NCBI GenBank assembly: GCA_903643055.1
Contig: CAHJWV010000646.1
Span: 1 to 6,687, forward strand
DNA from: Burkholderiales bacterium
GTDB taxonomy: Bacteria; Pseudomonadota; Gammaproteobacteria; Burkholderiales; Burkholderiaceae
Direction: 5' to 3'
Length of the DNA stretch: 6,687 bases
Below are positions 1-6,275 of the stretch, piece after piece (position 1 is the stretch's first letter; the number at the start of each line of letters is the position of its first letter). The translations under genes and the position numbers were made by a program. The notes beneath the pieces were generated by a model. The model was not told the DNA's origin, did no database searches, and saw only the letters and a program-made list of their open reading frames with translations.

Positions 1-72
1 ACCTTGGTCGAGGATTACATCGAGAAACGCTACGGCGCTGCGACAGCGCAGCATACGGCAGAGCCGGCATAG
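1..72 (+). CDS. ispG: 3' end of ispG, 4-hydroxy-3-methylbut-2-enyl diphosphate synthase (partial)
   Basis: Only the last 23 codons and a TAG stop are present, in frame 1. They read TLVEDYIEKRYG followed by an Ala/Thr-rich tail ending in EPA. The VEDYI..RYG ending resembles the C-terminus of betaproteobacterial IspG, the iron-sulfur enzyme that makes HMBPP in the MEP isoprenoid pathway. Its position directly upstream of hisS matches the usual ispG-hisS neighbourhood of these bacteria. The catalytic regions lie outside the window, so the call rests on a short tail plus gene order. Confidence 0.72.
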   Translation, partial: TLVEDYIEKRYGAATAQHTAEPA

Positions 73-91
73 CCGCAGCGCTCCACGTACC

Positions 92-105
92 AGCGCGTTA
101 GCGCT
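92..105 (+). other. Small hairpin in the ispG-hisS gap
   Basis: AGCGC (92-96) and GCGCT (101-105) are perfect inverted repeats around a GTTA loop. A third copy of the palindromic hexamer AGCGCT lies at 77-82. It could pair with 92-96 instead, so two mutually exclusive small structures can be drawn. The stem is only 5 bp, so this could be chance in GC-rich DNA. Confidence 0.3.
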
Positions 106-109
106 CAGC

Positions 110-140
110 AGCCACCGAGTGAGGTGGCTTTCCCGTCTTT
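110..140 (+). terminator. Terminator-like hairpin before hisS (or leader attenuator)
   Basis: AGCCACC (110-116) and GGTGGCT (123-129) form a perfect 7-bp stem with a 6-base loop, GAGTGA. It is followed by an interrupted pyrimidine/T run up to TCTTTT near 141. This is the layout of an intrinsic terminator, but the T-tract is broken by CCCG and so weak. It ends only about 12 bases before the hisS ATG, which leaves little room for a separate hisS promoter. It may therefore be a partial terminator or leader element between co-transcribed ispG and hisS. Confidence 0.45.
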
Positions 141-152
141 TGAATTGAATCC

Positions 153-1475
153 ATGGCTGACACCAAACAAGCTGCGCTTCAGGCCGTGAAGGGCATGAAT
201 GACATCCTTCCGGCCAGCGTGCCGCGCACCGAGAAATTACCCGATTCCGCGCTGTGGCTGTGGTTCGAGAGCACGGTGCGCTCGGTGCTGGCGCGCTATG
301 GCTATCAATACCTGCTGACGCCGATCGTCGAGCCGACCGCGCTCTTCGTGCGAGGTCTCGGCGAGGTGACCGACATCGTCGAGAAAGAGATGTATTCGTT
401 CACCGATGCAATGAATGGCGACCGCCTGACACTTCGCCCCGAAGCCACGGCAGGTATCGTGCGCGCGATGGTCGAGCACAACGCGCTCTACAACGGCCCG
501 CTGCGCATCTGGACGATGGGCGCGATGTTCCGCCACGAGAAGCCGCAAAAGGGGCGCTATCGTCAATTCCATCAGCTCGATGTGGAAGCACTGGGTTTTG
601 CCGGCCCCGATGTCGATGCCGAGCTGATCTTGATGGCGCGCAGCTTGTGGCGCGAGCTGGGCCTGATTGAAGGCGAGCATGTGCGCCTGGAGTTGAACAG
701 CCTGGGTCAGCCCGACGAACGCCGCGCGCATCGCGACGCGCTGGTGGCTTACTTCGAGCAGCATGCCGACGCGCTCGATGAAGACTCGAAGCGCCGCCTG
801 CACAGCAACCCGCTTCGCATTCTCGACAGCAAGCATCCGTCGATGCAGGCGCTGAACGAAGCGGCCCCGAAGCTGATGGACTTTCTCGGCGAGGCATCCC
901 TGGCGCACTTCCATGCTGTGCGTGCCATCCTCGATGCGGCGGGCCTGGCTTATCGGGTCAATCCACGCCTGGTGCGCGGCATGGACTACTACAACCTCAC
1001 CGTCTTCGAATGGGTGACCGACCAGCTCGGCTCGCAAGGCACGGTGTGCGGTGGCGGTCGCTACGACGGCCTGATCGAGCAGCTGGGCGGCAAGCCCGCG
1101 CCGGCGGTGGGCTTCGGCCTCGGGATCGAGCGCTTGCTGCTGCTGATCCAGGCCCTGAACCTGCCGGTGCCGAGTGCCGCGCCTTGTGCCTATGCAGTGC
1201 TGATGTCGCCTGCCGTGCTGCCGCAAGCCATGGTCGCGATCGAAGCGCTTCGTGCGGCCGGCGTGTCGGTGCTGATGCATGCCGGCGGCCAGGGCATGAA
1301 GGCGCAGTTCAAGCGCGCTGATGCCAGCGGCGCCCGTTACGCATTGATCTTTGGTGATGATGAAGTTTCTCGTGGCGAGGTGGCGCTCAAGCCACTGCGC
1401 GACACCGCTGCAGCCCAACGCAGCCTTCCCCTGGCCCAGGCATCTGCTTGGGCTGTCGAACTGCTCAACGCATAA
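153..1475 (+). CDS. hisS: Histidine--tRNA ligase
   Basis: A 440-residue class II aminoacyl-tRNA synthetase that attaches histidine to tRNA-His in the cytoplasm. The family landmarks appear in order: KGMNDILP at 13-20; TLRPEAT at 93-99; motif 2 with the arginine/[10 protein letters not shown] block at 126-141; the histidine-binding VRGMDYY at 274-280 (R275 is the expected catalytic arginine); GGGRYDGL at 300-307; and motif 3, [10 protein letters not shown], at 320-329. The anticodon-binding domain covers about 345-440. Length is normal for the family. The ATG at 153 gives the usual short N-terminus before KGMND. No convincing Shine-Dalgarno sequence precedes it; the upstream bases are A/T-rich (TTGAATTGAATCC). 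The terminator-like hairpin lies just upstream, and the yfgM-like gene starts 29 bases after the stop. Confidence 0.97.
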   Translation: MADTKQAALQAVKGMNDILPASVPRTEKLPDSALWLWFESTVRSVLARYGYQYLLTPIVEPTALFVRGLGEVTDIVEKEMYSFTDAMNGDRLTLRPEATAGIVRAMVEHNALYNGPLRIWTMGAMFRHEKPQKGRYRQFHQLDVEALGFAGPDVDAELILMARSLWRELGLIEGEHVRLELNSLGQPDERRAHRDALVAYFEQHADALDEDSKRRLHSNPLRILDSKHPSMQALNEAAPKLMDFLGEASLAHFHAVRAILDAAGLAYRVNPRLVRGMDYYNLTVFEWVTDQLGSQGTVCGGGRYDGLIEQLGGKPAPAVGFGLGIERLLLLIQALNLPVPSAAPCAYAVLMSPAVLPQAMVAIEALRAAGVSVLMHAGGQGMKAQFKRADASGARYALIFGDDEVSRGEVALKPLRDTAAAQRSLPLAQASAWAVELLNA

Positions 1476-1489
1476 TCCTTGATTCGTCT

Positions 1490-1494
1490 GAAAG
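1490..1494 (+). promoter_or_regulatory. Ribosome binding site of the yfgM-like gene
   Basis: GAAAG lies 10 bases before the ATG at 1505 in the short hisS-yfgM gap. It is a modest Shine-Dalgarno match. It supports a start at 1505 rather than an in-frame upstream start at 1448, which would lie inside hisS. Confidence 0.4.
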
Positions 1495-1504
1495 CAACCC
1501 ATCC

Positions 1505-2188
1505 ATGGCCACGCACCTCGACCTTGAAGAACAAGAACAGCTCGACCAGCTGAAAGCTTTCTGGAAGCAATACGGCAACCTCATCACCTGGGGCCTGATC
1601 ATCGTGTTGCTTGCCTTTGGTGGCTGGACCGCCTGGAACTCGCGTCAGCGCGACCAATCCGCCAAGGCCGGCGCGCTGTATGACGAACTCGACCGTGCCG
1701 CCCAAGCCGGTGACGTCGAAAAAACCACCCGTGCTTTCGGTGACCTGAAGGAGCATTTCGGCCGTACCGCGTATGCGCAGCAAGCGGCGCTGCTGACCGC
1801 GCGCGTGCAGTTCGACAAGGGCCAGGCCGATGCAGCACAAGCCTCGCTGACCTGGGCCATCGACAACTCGGTCGAAACCGAATACCAGACCATCGCGCGC
1901 TTGCGCCTGGCCGGCTTGTTGCTCGACCAGAAGAAATACGACGAAGGCCTGAAGGTGCTGACCGGAGCAAGCGCCACCGAGTTCAGCGGCCTGGTGGCTG
2001 ACCGCCGTGGCGACATCCTGTTAGCTCAGGGGAAGAAGGACGAGGCCAAGGCCGCTTTCAACGAGGCTTACAAGGCGCTCGACGAGACGGTGGAATACCG
2101 CCGTCTGGTCGAAGCCAAGCTGACCGCGCTGGGCGCGGCCCCACAGGTTGATGCACCGAAAGCCGCTGCCAGCGGAGTCGCGAAATGA
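1505..2188 (+). CDS. YfgM-like membrane-anchored tetratricopeptide protein
   Basis: A 227-residue protein with a charged N-terminus (MATHLDLEEQEQLDQLK), one transmembrane segment at about residues 25-44 (NLITWGLIIVLLAFGGWTAW), and an Ala-rich helical remainder. The helices at about 87-155 and 165-195 have the small/large spacing of TPR repeats. This is the layout of the YfgM/TPR_21 family. In E. coli, YfgM is an inner-membrane protein with a periplasmic TPR domain, which associates with SecYEG and PpiD and assists exported proteins. Its place directly before bamB is also typical of yfgM. I leave the symbol blank because function in betaproteobacteria is inferred from E. coli. The start at 1505 avoids overlap with hisS and places the hydrophobic segment in the usual position. 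The stop overlaps the bamB start by 4 bases, which suggests translational coupling. Confidence 0.88.
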   Translation: MATHLDLEEQEQLDQLKAFWKQYGNLITWGLIIVLLAFGGWTAWNSRQRDQSAKAGALYDELDRAAQAGDVEKTTRAFGDLKEHFGRTAYAQQAALLTARVQFDKGQADAAQASLTWAIDNSVETEYQTIARLRLAGLLLDQKKYDEGLKVLTGASATEFSGLVADRRGDILLAQGKKDEAKAAFNEAYKALDETVEYRRLVEAKLTALGAAPQVDAPKAAASGVAK

Positions 2189-3318
2189 GATGGTCCTGTG
2201 CTGCCGGTGGGGCGGTACTGACGGCCAGTCTGGTCTTGCTGGTCTTGGCGGGCTGCGCAAGCGGCCCAGACAAGCCCAAGCCGACCCTGCTCGAACCCGT
2301 CGATGCGAAGATTTCCGGCCGCGAGGTCTGGAAACAGCGCATCGGGTCGGTCAAGTTCCCGTTGGCCGTCGCGGTAAAGGGCGGCACGTTCACCGTTGCC
2401 GACGACAGCGGCACTGTGCTCGCACTGCAGGCTGACAGCGGCCAGGAGATCTGGCGTGCAGAGGCAGGCGGCAAGCTCAGTGCCGGCGTAGGCAGCGACG
2501 GCCGCTTTGCCAGCGTCGTGACGCGCGACAACGAGCTCGTGACGATCGAGGCGGGCAAAGTGCTGTGGCGCAAAGAGTTGCCTTCCCGCGTGACCACTGC
2601 GCCGCTGGTGGCCGGTGAGCGCGTGTTCGTGCTCGGCGTGGACCGTTCGGTGCAGGCCTTCGATGCGATCGATGGCCGCAAGCTCTGGACCTATCAACGC
2701 CCGAGCGATGCGCTGACGCTGTCCAAGCCCGGTGTGCTGGCTGCATTCAAAGACACCTTGCTGGCCGGGCAGGGCAGCAAGCTGGCAGGCATCGACCCGT
2801 TGCAAGGTACGCTGCGTTGGGAAGCCACCTTGGCCTCCCCGCGTGGCACCAATGAAGTCGAGCGCCTGGCCGATCTGGTGGGCCCTTCGGCACGGGTGGG
2901 CGAAGTGTTCTGCGGCCGAGCCTTTCAGGCCGCCGTGGCCTGCGTCAACGCCGAGCGCGCAGCCGTCACCTGGACGCGCAACATCGGCGGCACGAACGGT
3001 ATCGGTGCCGATGACCTGGCTGTTGTTGCTGGCGATGCATCCGATCGTCTGACCGCGTGGCGCCTGGCCGATGGCAACGTCACCTGGACCAGCGAGAAGC
3101 TGCTCTATCGCGAGCTAACGACGCCCTTGGGCGTTGGCAAGACCTTCGTGGTTGGCGATGTGGAAGGTCAGGTGCATTGGCTGTCACGCGAGACCGGTGA
3201 AACGGTCCTGCGCCAGCCGACCGATGGCAGTGCGATCAAGGTGGCGCCGGTGAATGCCGGCCTCACGCTGCTCGTGGTCACGAGTGAGGGCGGCTTGTTC
3301 GCTTTCCGTCCCGAGTGA
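2185..3318 (+). CDS. bamB: Outer membrane protein assembly factor BamB (lipoprotein)
   Basis: A 377-residue lipoprotein of the BAM complex, which inserts beta-barrel proteins into the outer membrane. The signal peptide ends in the lipobox LAGC, with the lipidated cysteine at 24. Residue +2 is Ala, so there is no Asp retention signal and outer-membrane sorting is expected. Eight propeller-type segments recur: VWKQRIG (48), EIWRAEAG (88), VLWRKEL (127), KLWTYQR (166), LRWEATL (210), VTWTRNIG (261), VTWTSEK (299) and VLRQPTDG (341). This matches the eight-bladed PQQ-like beta-propeller. NEVERLADL (223-231) and the [15 protein letters not shown] stretch (324-338) are recognisable BamB signatures. 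C243 and C253 are close enough to form a periplasmic disulfide (inference). The start overlaps the preceding stop as ATGA; der follows after 16 bases. Confidence 0.95.
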   Translation: MRWSCAAGGAVLTASLVLLVLAGCASGPDKPKPTLLEPVDAKISGREVWKQRIGSVKFPLAVAVKGGTFTVADDSGTVLALQADSGQEIWRAEAGGKLSAGVGSDGRFASVVTRDNELVTIEAGKVLWRKELPSRVTTAPLVAGERVFVLGVDRSVQAFDAIDGRKLWTYQRPSDALTLSKPGVLAAFKDTLLAGQGSKLAGIDPLQGTLRWEATLASPRGTNEVERLADLVGPSARVGEVFCGRAFQAAVACVNAERAAVTWTRNIGGTNGIGADDLAVVAGDASDRLTAWRLADGNVTWTSEKLLYRELTTPLGVGKTFVVGDVEGQVHWLSRETGETVLRQPTDGSAIKVAPVNAGLTLLVVTSEGGLFAFRPE

Positions 3319-3321
3319 AGC

Positions 3322-3326
3322 GAGAG
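3322..3326 (+). promoter_or_regulatory. Ribosome binding site of der
   Basis: GAGAG sits 8 bases before the ATG at 3335. It fixes the der start there. An in-frame ATG at 3254 would add 27 residues lying inside bamB and unlike any Der N-terminus. Confidence 0.5.
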
Positions 3327-3334
3327 CACACGAC

Positions 3335-4669
3335 ATGAAGCCAGTCATCGCGGTCGTCGGCCGACCCAACGTCGGCAAATCGACGCTTTTCAATCGCATG
3401 ACCAAGAGCCGTGACGCGATCGTCGCGGACTTCTCGGGCCTGACCCGCGATCGCCACTATGGCGATGGCCGCCTGGGCGATCGCCAATTCATCGTGGTCG
3501 ACACCGGCGGCTTTGAGCCCGACAGTTCGACCGGCATCGTCAAGGAGATGGCCAAGCAGACGCGACAGGCTGTGGCCGAAGCCGATGCGGTCATTTTCGT
3601 CGTCGACGTGCGCGCTGGCGTTTCGGCGCAAGACCATGACATTGCGCGTTACCTGCGCTCGGTGAACAAGAAGGTGTTCCTCGCGGCCAACAAGGCCGAG
3701 GGCATGAGCGAGTCGCCCTTGCTGGGTGAGTTCTATGAACTCGGCATCGGCGAGCCGCATCCGATTTCATCGGCGCACGGGCAAGGCATTCGCAGCCTGC
3801 TTGATGCGGTGCTGGTCGACTTCGTCTTTGATGAAGACGAAGCCGATGTACCGGAAGAGGGCGGCCCGATCCGCCTGGCCGTGGCTGGGCGACCGAACGT
3901 CGGCAAGTCGACCCTGATCAACACCTGGCTCGGTGAAGAGCGACTCGTGGCCTTCGATCAACCAGGCACGACGCGCGACGCGATCAGCGTGCCCTTCGAG
4001 CGGCATGGCCAGAAGTTCGAATTGATCGATACCGCCGGCCTGCGCCGCAAGGGCAAGGTGTTCGAGGCGATCGAGAAATTCTCGGTGGTCAAGACGCTGC
4101 AGGCGATTGCCGAAGCCAACGTCGTGCTGCTGATGATCGATGCGACGCAAGGCGTCAGTGAACAAGACGCGCACATCGCGGGCTATATCCTGGAGAGCGG
4201 TCGTGCGGTCGTGGTGGCCATCAACAAATGGGATGCCATCGATGACTACCAGCGCGAAACGCTGGAGCGCTCGATCGTGGCGCGGCTCGCGTTCCTGAAG
4301 TTCGCCAACGTGCTGCGCATCTCGGCCATCAAGCGCCAGGGCCTGGGCCCTGTCTGGCAGTCGATTGCCGATGCGCATGCGTCGGCCACGCGCAAGATGA
4401 GCACGCCGGTGCTAACTCGCCTCTTGCTCGAAGCCGTGGAATTCCAGACGCCGAAGCGCGCCGGTGCCTTCATGCCGAAGCTGCGTTATGCGCATCAGGG
4501 CGGCATGAACCCGCCGCTGATCATCATTCACGGCAACTCGCTGGAGCACGTGACAGACGTCTACAAGCGCTTCCTGGAAGGGCGCTTTCGTGAGCACTTC
4601 AAACTGGTCGGCACACCGCTGCGCATCGAGATGCGCTCGTCCCACAATCCCTTCACCGACAAACAGTAA
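3335..4669 (+). CDS. der: Ribosome biogenesis GTPase Der (EngA), tandem GTPase domains
   Basis: A 444-residue GTPase needed for assembly of the 50S ribosomal subunit. It is recognised by two consecutive GTPase domains and a C-terminal KH-like domain, an arrangement unique to Der. Domain 1: P-loop GRPNVGKS (9-16), DTGG (56-59), NKAE (119-122), SSAHG (145-149). An acidic linker ([12 protein letters not shown], 166-177) follows. Domain 2: P-loop GRPNVGKS (185-192), [11 protein letters not shown] (232-242), NKWD (297-300). The KH-like domain occupies roughly the last 90 residues and includes an [14 protein letters not shown] segment. Length is normal. The first-domain guanine-specificity motif is NKAE rather than NKxD, which I believe is common in betaproteobacteria. 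The start is set by the GAGAG site and by alignment of the P-loop to the N-terminus. Confidence 0.97.
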   Translation: MKPVIAVVGRPNVGKSTLFNRMTKSRDAIVADFSGLTRDRHYGDGRLGDRQFIVVDTGGFEPDSSTGIVKEMAKQTRQAVAEADAVIFVVDVRAGVSAQDHDIARYLRSVNKKVFLAANKAEGMSESPLLGEFYELGIGEPHPISSAHGQGIRSLLDAVLVDFVFDEDEADVPEEGGPIRLAVAGRPNVGKSTLINTWLGEERLVAFDQPGTTRDAISVPFERHGQKFELIDTAGLRRKGKVFEAIEKFSVVKTLQAIAEANVVLLMIDATQGVSEQDAHIAGYILESGRAVVVAINKWDAIDDYQRETLERSIVARLAFLKFANVLRISAIKRQGLGPVWQSIADAHASATRKMSTPVLTRLLLEAVEFQTPKRAGAFMPKLRYAHQGGMNPPLIIIHGNSLEHVTDVYKRFLEGRFREHFKLVGTPLRIEMRSSHNPFTDKQ

Positions 4670-4690
4670 GTCAATTGCCGATGAATGACT

Positions 4691-4715
4691 CAGTGCCGCA
4701 CGGTGCTGTGTTAAT
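4691..4715 (+). promoter_or_regulatory. Der-hfq gap: imperfect hairpin and possible hfq promoter
   Basis: The 83-base gap (4670-4752) contains CAGTGCCG (4691-4698) and CGGTGCTG (4701-4708). As RNA these can pair through Watson-Crick and G-U pairs into a short imperfect stem, with no T-run after it. Overlapping it, TG followed by GTTAAT (4710-4715) resembles an extended -10 element with 4 of 6 consensus bases. A poor -35 match, ATGACT, lies at 4685-4690, 19 bases upstream. Each match alone is weak. The main support is that this is the longest gap after the one before hisS and lies ahead of a globally important regulator. Confidence 0.25.
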
Positions 4716-4742
4716 GTGCCAACCTCATTCACTTTCCATCAC

Positions 4743-4746
4743 GGAG
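4743..4746 (+). promoter_or_regulatory. Ribosome binding site of hfq
   Basis: GGAG, in CACGGAGCATATC, lies 6 bases before the GTG at 4753. It decides the start in favour of this GTG over the in-frame ATG at 4681, which has no such site. Confidence 0.75.
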
Positions 4747-4752
4747 CATATC

Positions 4753-4995
4753 GTGAGCAATAAAGGGCAGCTTCTACAAGACCCATTTCTGAATCTGCTT
4801 CGCAAGGAGCATGTTCCGGTGTCGATCTATCTAGTGAACGGCATCAAACTCCAGGGCCACATCGAGTCGTTTGACCAGTATGTGGTTTTGCTTCGCAACA
4901 CCGTGACGCAGATGGTTTACAAGCATGCCATCTCCACCGTGGTTCCAGGCCGCGCGGTGAACTTCCACGCCGCGGATACCCCGGAGCCCACCTGA
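4753..4995 (+). CDS. hfq: RNA chaperone Hfq
   Basis: An 80-residue Sm-like protein that forms a hexameric ring and brings small RNAs together with target mRNAs. After the GTG start the protein reads [20 protein letters not shown]. Sm1 follows ([20 protein letters not shown], 21-40), then Sm2 with the diagnostic YKH at 56-58. Proximal-face U-binding residues Q9, Y43, K57 and H58, and distal-face residues Y26, G30, K32 and Q34, are present by alignment to E. coli (offset +1). The rim is R17-K18-E19-H20 instead of the E. coli RRER. The C-terminal tail after the core is only about 15 residues (ending in AADTPEPT), much shorter than in E. coli. hfq lies between two ribosome-acting GTPases, der and hflX. 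It probably has its own promoter in the upstream gap. Confidence 0.97.
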   Translation: MSNKGQLLQDPFLNLLRKEHVPVSIYLVNGIKLQGHIESFDQYVVLLRNTVTQMVYKHAISTVVPGRAVNFHAADTPEPT

Positions 4996-5029
4996 GCCCG
5001 GTTCCTCGATTGCCCAGACGGCATACACC

Positions 5030-6268
5030 TTGACTGCACCGGCACCCACCGCCTCTTCGGTGGCGGTTGACCTCCCGCGGGCCATTCTTGTCGGTGTCGA
5101 TTTCGGCAGCGCTTCGCGCTTCCATTTCGATGAAAACCTCGATGAGTTGGCGCTGCTGGCCGAGTCTGCGGGCGACCTGCCGGTCGCTCGTGTGACGGCT
5201 CGTCGCAAGGCACCAGACCCAGCCCTGTTCGTCGGGTCTGGCAAGGCCGATGAGATCAAGGCCTTGGTGCTGGGTCATCAGGCCGAGGCGGTGATTTTCG
5301 ATCAGGCCTTATCTCCCGCGCAGCAGCGCAACCTGGAGCGGCATCTCGGTGTGGCCGTGGCCGACCGCACGATGCTCATCCTGGAGATCTTTGCTGCGCG
5401 CGCTCAAAGTCATGAAGGCAAGCTGCAAGTCGAGCTGGCCCGGCTGCAATACCTGTCGACGCGGCTCGTTCGGCGCTGGAGTCATCTGGAGCGCCAGCGC
5501 GGTGGCATCGGCAACCGAGGCGGTCCCGGTGAAGCGCAAATTGAACTCGATCGCCGCATGATTGGCGAGCGCATCAAGGCCGTCAAAGAGCGCCTGGTAA
5601 AGGTTAAACGGCAGCGAGGCACGCAGCGCAAATCGCGTGAACGCAGCGGTACGTTCCGGGTCTCGATCGTCGGATACACCAATGCCGGCAAGTCGACGCT
5701 GTTCAATGCCTTGGTCAAGGCGCGCACCTATGCGGCCGATCAGCTCTTCGCGACACTCGATACCACCACGCGGCAGCTCTATCTCGAAGATGCGGCGCGT
5801 TCGGTTTCGTTATCGGACACGGTTGGCTTCATCCGCGATCTGCCGCACAAGCTCGTCGAAGCCTTCGAAGCGACGTTGCAGGAAGCGGCCGATGCCGACC
5901 TGTTGCTGCATGTGGTCGATGCTTCCAGCCCGGTGCTGCAAGCGCAGATCGACGAAGTGCAGCGGGTGCTGGGTGACATCGATGCCGATCGCATCCCACA
6001 GGTACTTGTCTATAACAAGTTCGATCAGTTGGCGGATTCACAGCGGCCGCTGGGCTTGAGCGATGTGCTGGAGCTCGATGCGGGCGTGCGCGTGCCGCGA
6101 GTCTTCGTCAGCGCGTTGCACGGCACCGGCTTGGCAGAGCTTCGCGGCTTGATTTCTGCAGCGGTGGCGGGGGCATTGCCTGGCTACTTGAATGCGACGC
6201 AAGAGGCCCCAATTGCGCAAGAGCAATGGGACAGCGATGAACCCTCCGATTCGGCACAAAATTTCTAA
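5030..6268 (+). CDS. hflX: Ribosome-splitting GTPase HflX
   Basis: A 412-residue GTPase that binds the 50S subunit; in E. coli it splits stalled or stressed 70S ribosomes. The N-terminal HflX domain (about 18-165) includes FVGSGKADEI (67-76), SPAQQRNLE (95-103) and a long helical hairpin through LVRRWSHLERQ. It is followed by the Gly-rich loop GGIGNRGGPGEAQ (158-170) and a basic coiled helix (171-206). The G domain shows GYTNAGKS (215-222), FATLDTTTR (240-248), DTVG (263-266), NKFD (329-332) and SALHGTG (361-367). The tail is acidic (DSDEPSD). The longest consistent frame begins at TTG 5030, with only a weak GACGG 8 bases upstream. GTG 5060 is an alternative that removes 10 residues lacking family similarity. 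The gene follows hfq by 34 bases and is followed by hflK after 7. Confidence 0.95.
   Translation: MTAPAPTASSVAVDLPRAILVGVDFGSASRFHFDENLDELALLAESAGDLPVARVTARRKAPDPALFVGSGKADEIKALVLGHQAEAVIFDQALSPAQQRNLERHLGVAVADRTMLILEIFAARAQSHEGKLQVELARLQYLSTRLVRRWSHLERQRGGIGNRGGPGEAQIELDRRMIGERIKAVKERLVKVKRQRGTQRKSRERSGTFRVSIVGYTNAGKSTLFNALVKARTYAADQLFATLDTTTRQLYLEDAARSVSLSDTVGFIRDLPHKLVEAFEATLQEAADADLLLHVVDASSPVLQAQIDEVQRVLGDIDADRIPQVLVYNKFDQLADSQRPLGLSDVLELDAGVRVPRVFVSALHGTGLAELRGLISAAVAGALPGYLNATQEAPIAQEQWDSDEPSDSAQNF
5046..5067 (+). other. Overlapping hairpins in the hflX translation start region
   Basis: CCACCG (5046-5051) pairs perfectly with CGGTGG (5058-5063). The overlapping ACCGCC (5048-5053) pairs with GGCGGT (5062-5067). 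The two 6-bp stems are mutually exclusive and begin 16 bases after the TTG start, within the ribosome footprint. This could limit hflX translation, but short stems like these also arise by chance at this GC content. Confidence 0.3.
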
Positions 6269-6275
6269 CTACACC

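Noticed and set aside
237..1502. 421-codon open frame on the minus strand opposite hisS
   Set aside because: Long antisense frames are expected opposite GC-rich genes with strong third-position bias. The translation is rich in His, Arg, Gln and Ala with no recognisable domain, and the + strand gene is certain.
2058..2805. Two overlapping minus-strand open frames (207 and 245 codons) opposite bamB
   Set aside because: They overlap each other in different frames and lie entirely within bamB. Their composition is that of shadow frames and no motif is visible.
3254..3334. Upstream in-frame ATG extending Der by 27 residues
   Set aside because: The extension lies inside bamB, is unlike Der N-termini, and the GAGAG site points to ATG 3335.
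3767..4378. 203-codon minus-strand open frame inside der
   Set aside because: It lies opposite a fully conserved GTPase, and its translation shows no family signature.
4675..4752. Upstream in-frame starts (TTG 4675, ATG 4681) extending Hfq by 24-26 residues
   Set aside because: No ribosome site precedes them, and the extension does not match Hfq. GTG 4753 has GGAG at a 6-base spacing and gives the standard [11 protein letters not shown] start.
3359..5703. Repeated GGCAARTCGAC-type sequences in der (twice) and hflX
   Set aside because: They encode the P-loop G-K-S-T of the three GTPase domains; this is shared motif coding, not a DNA repeat element.
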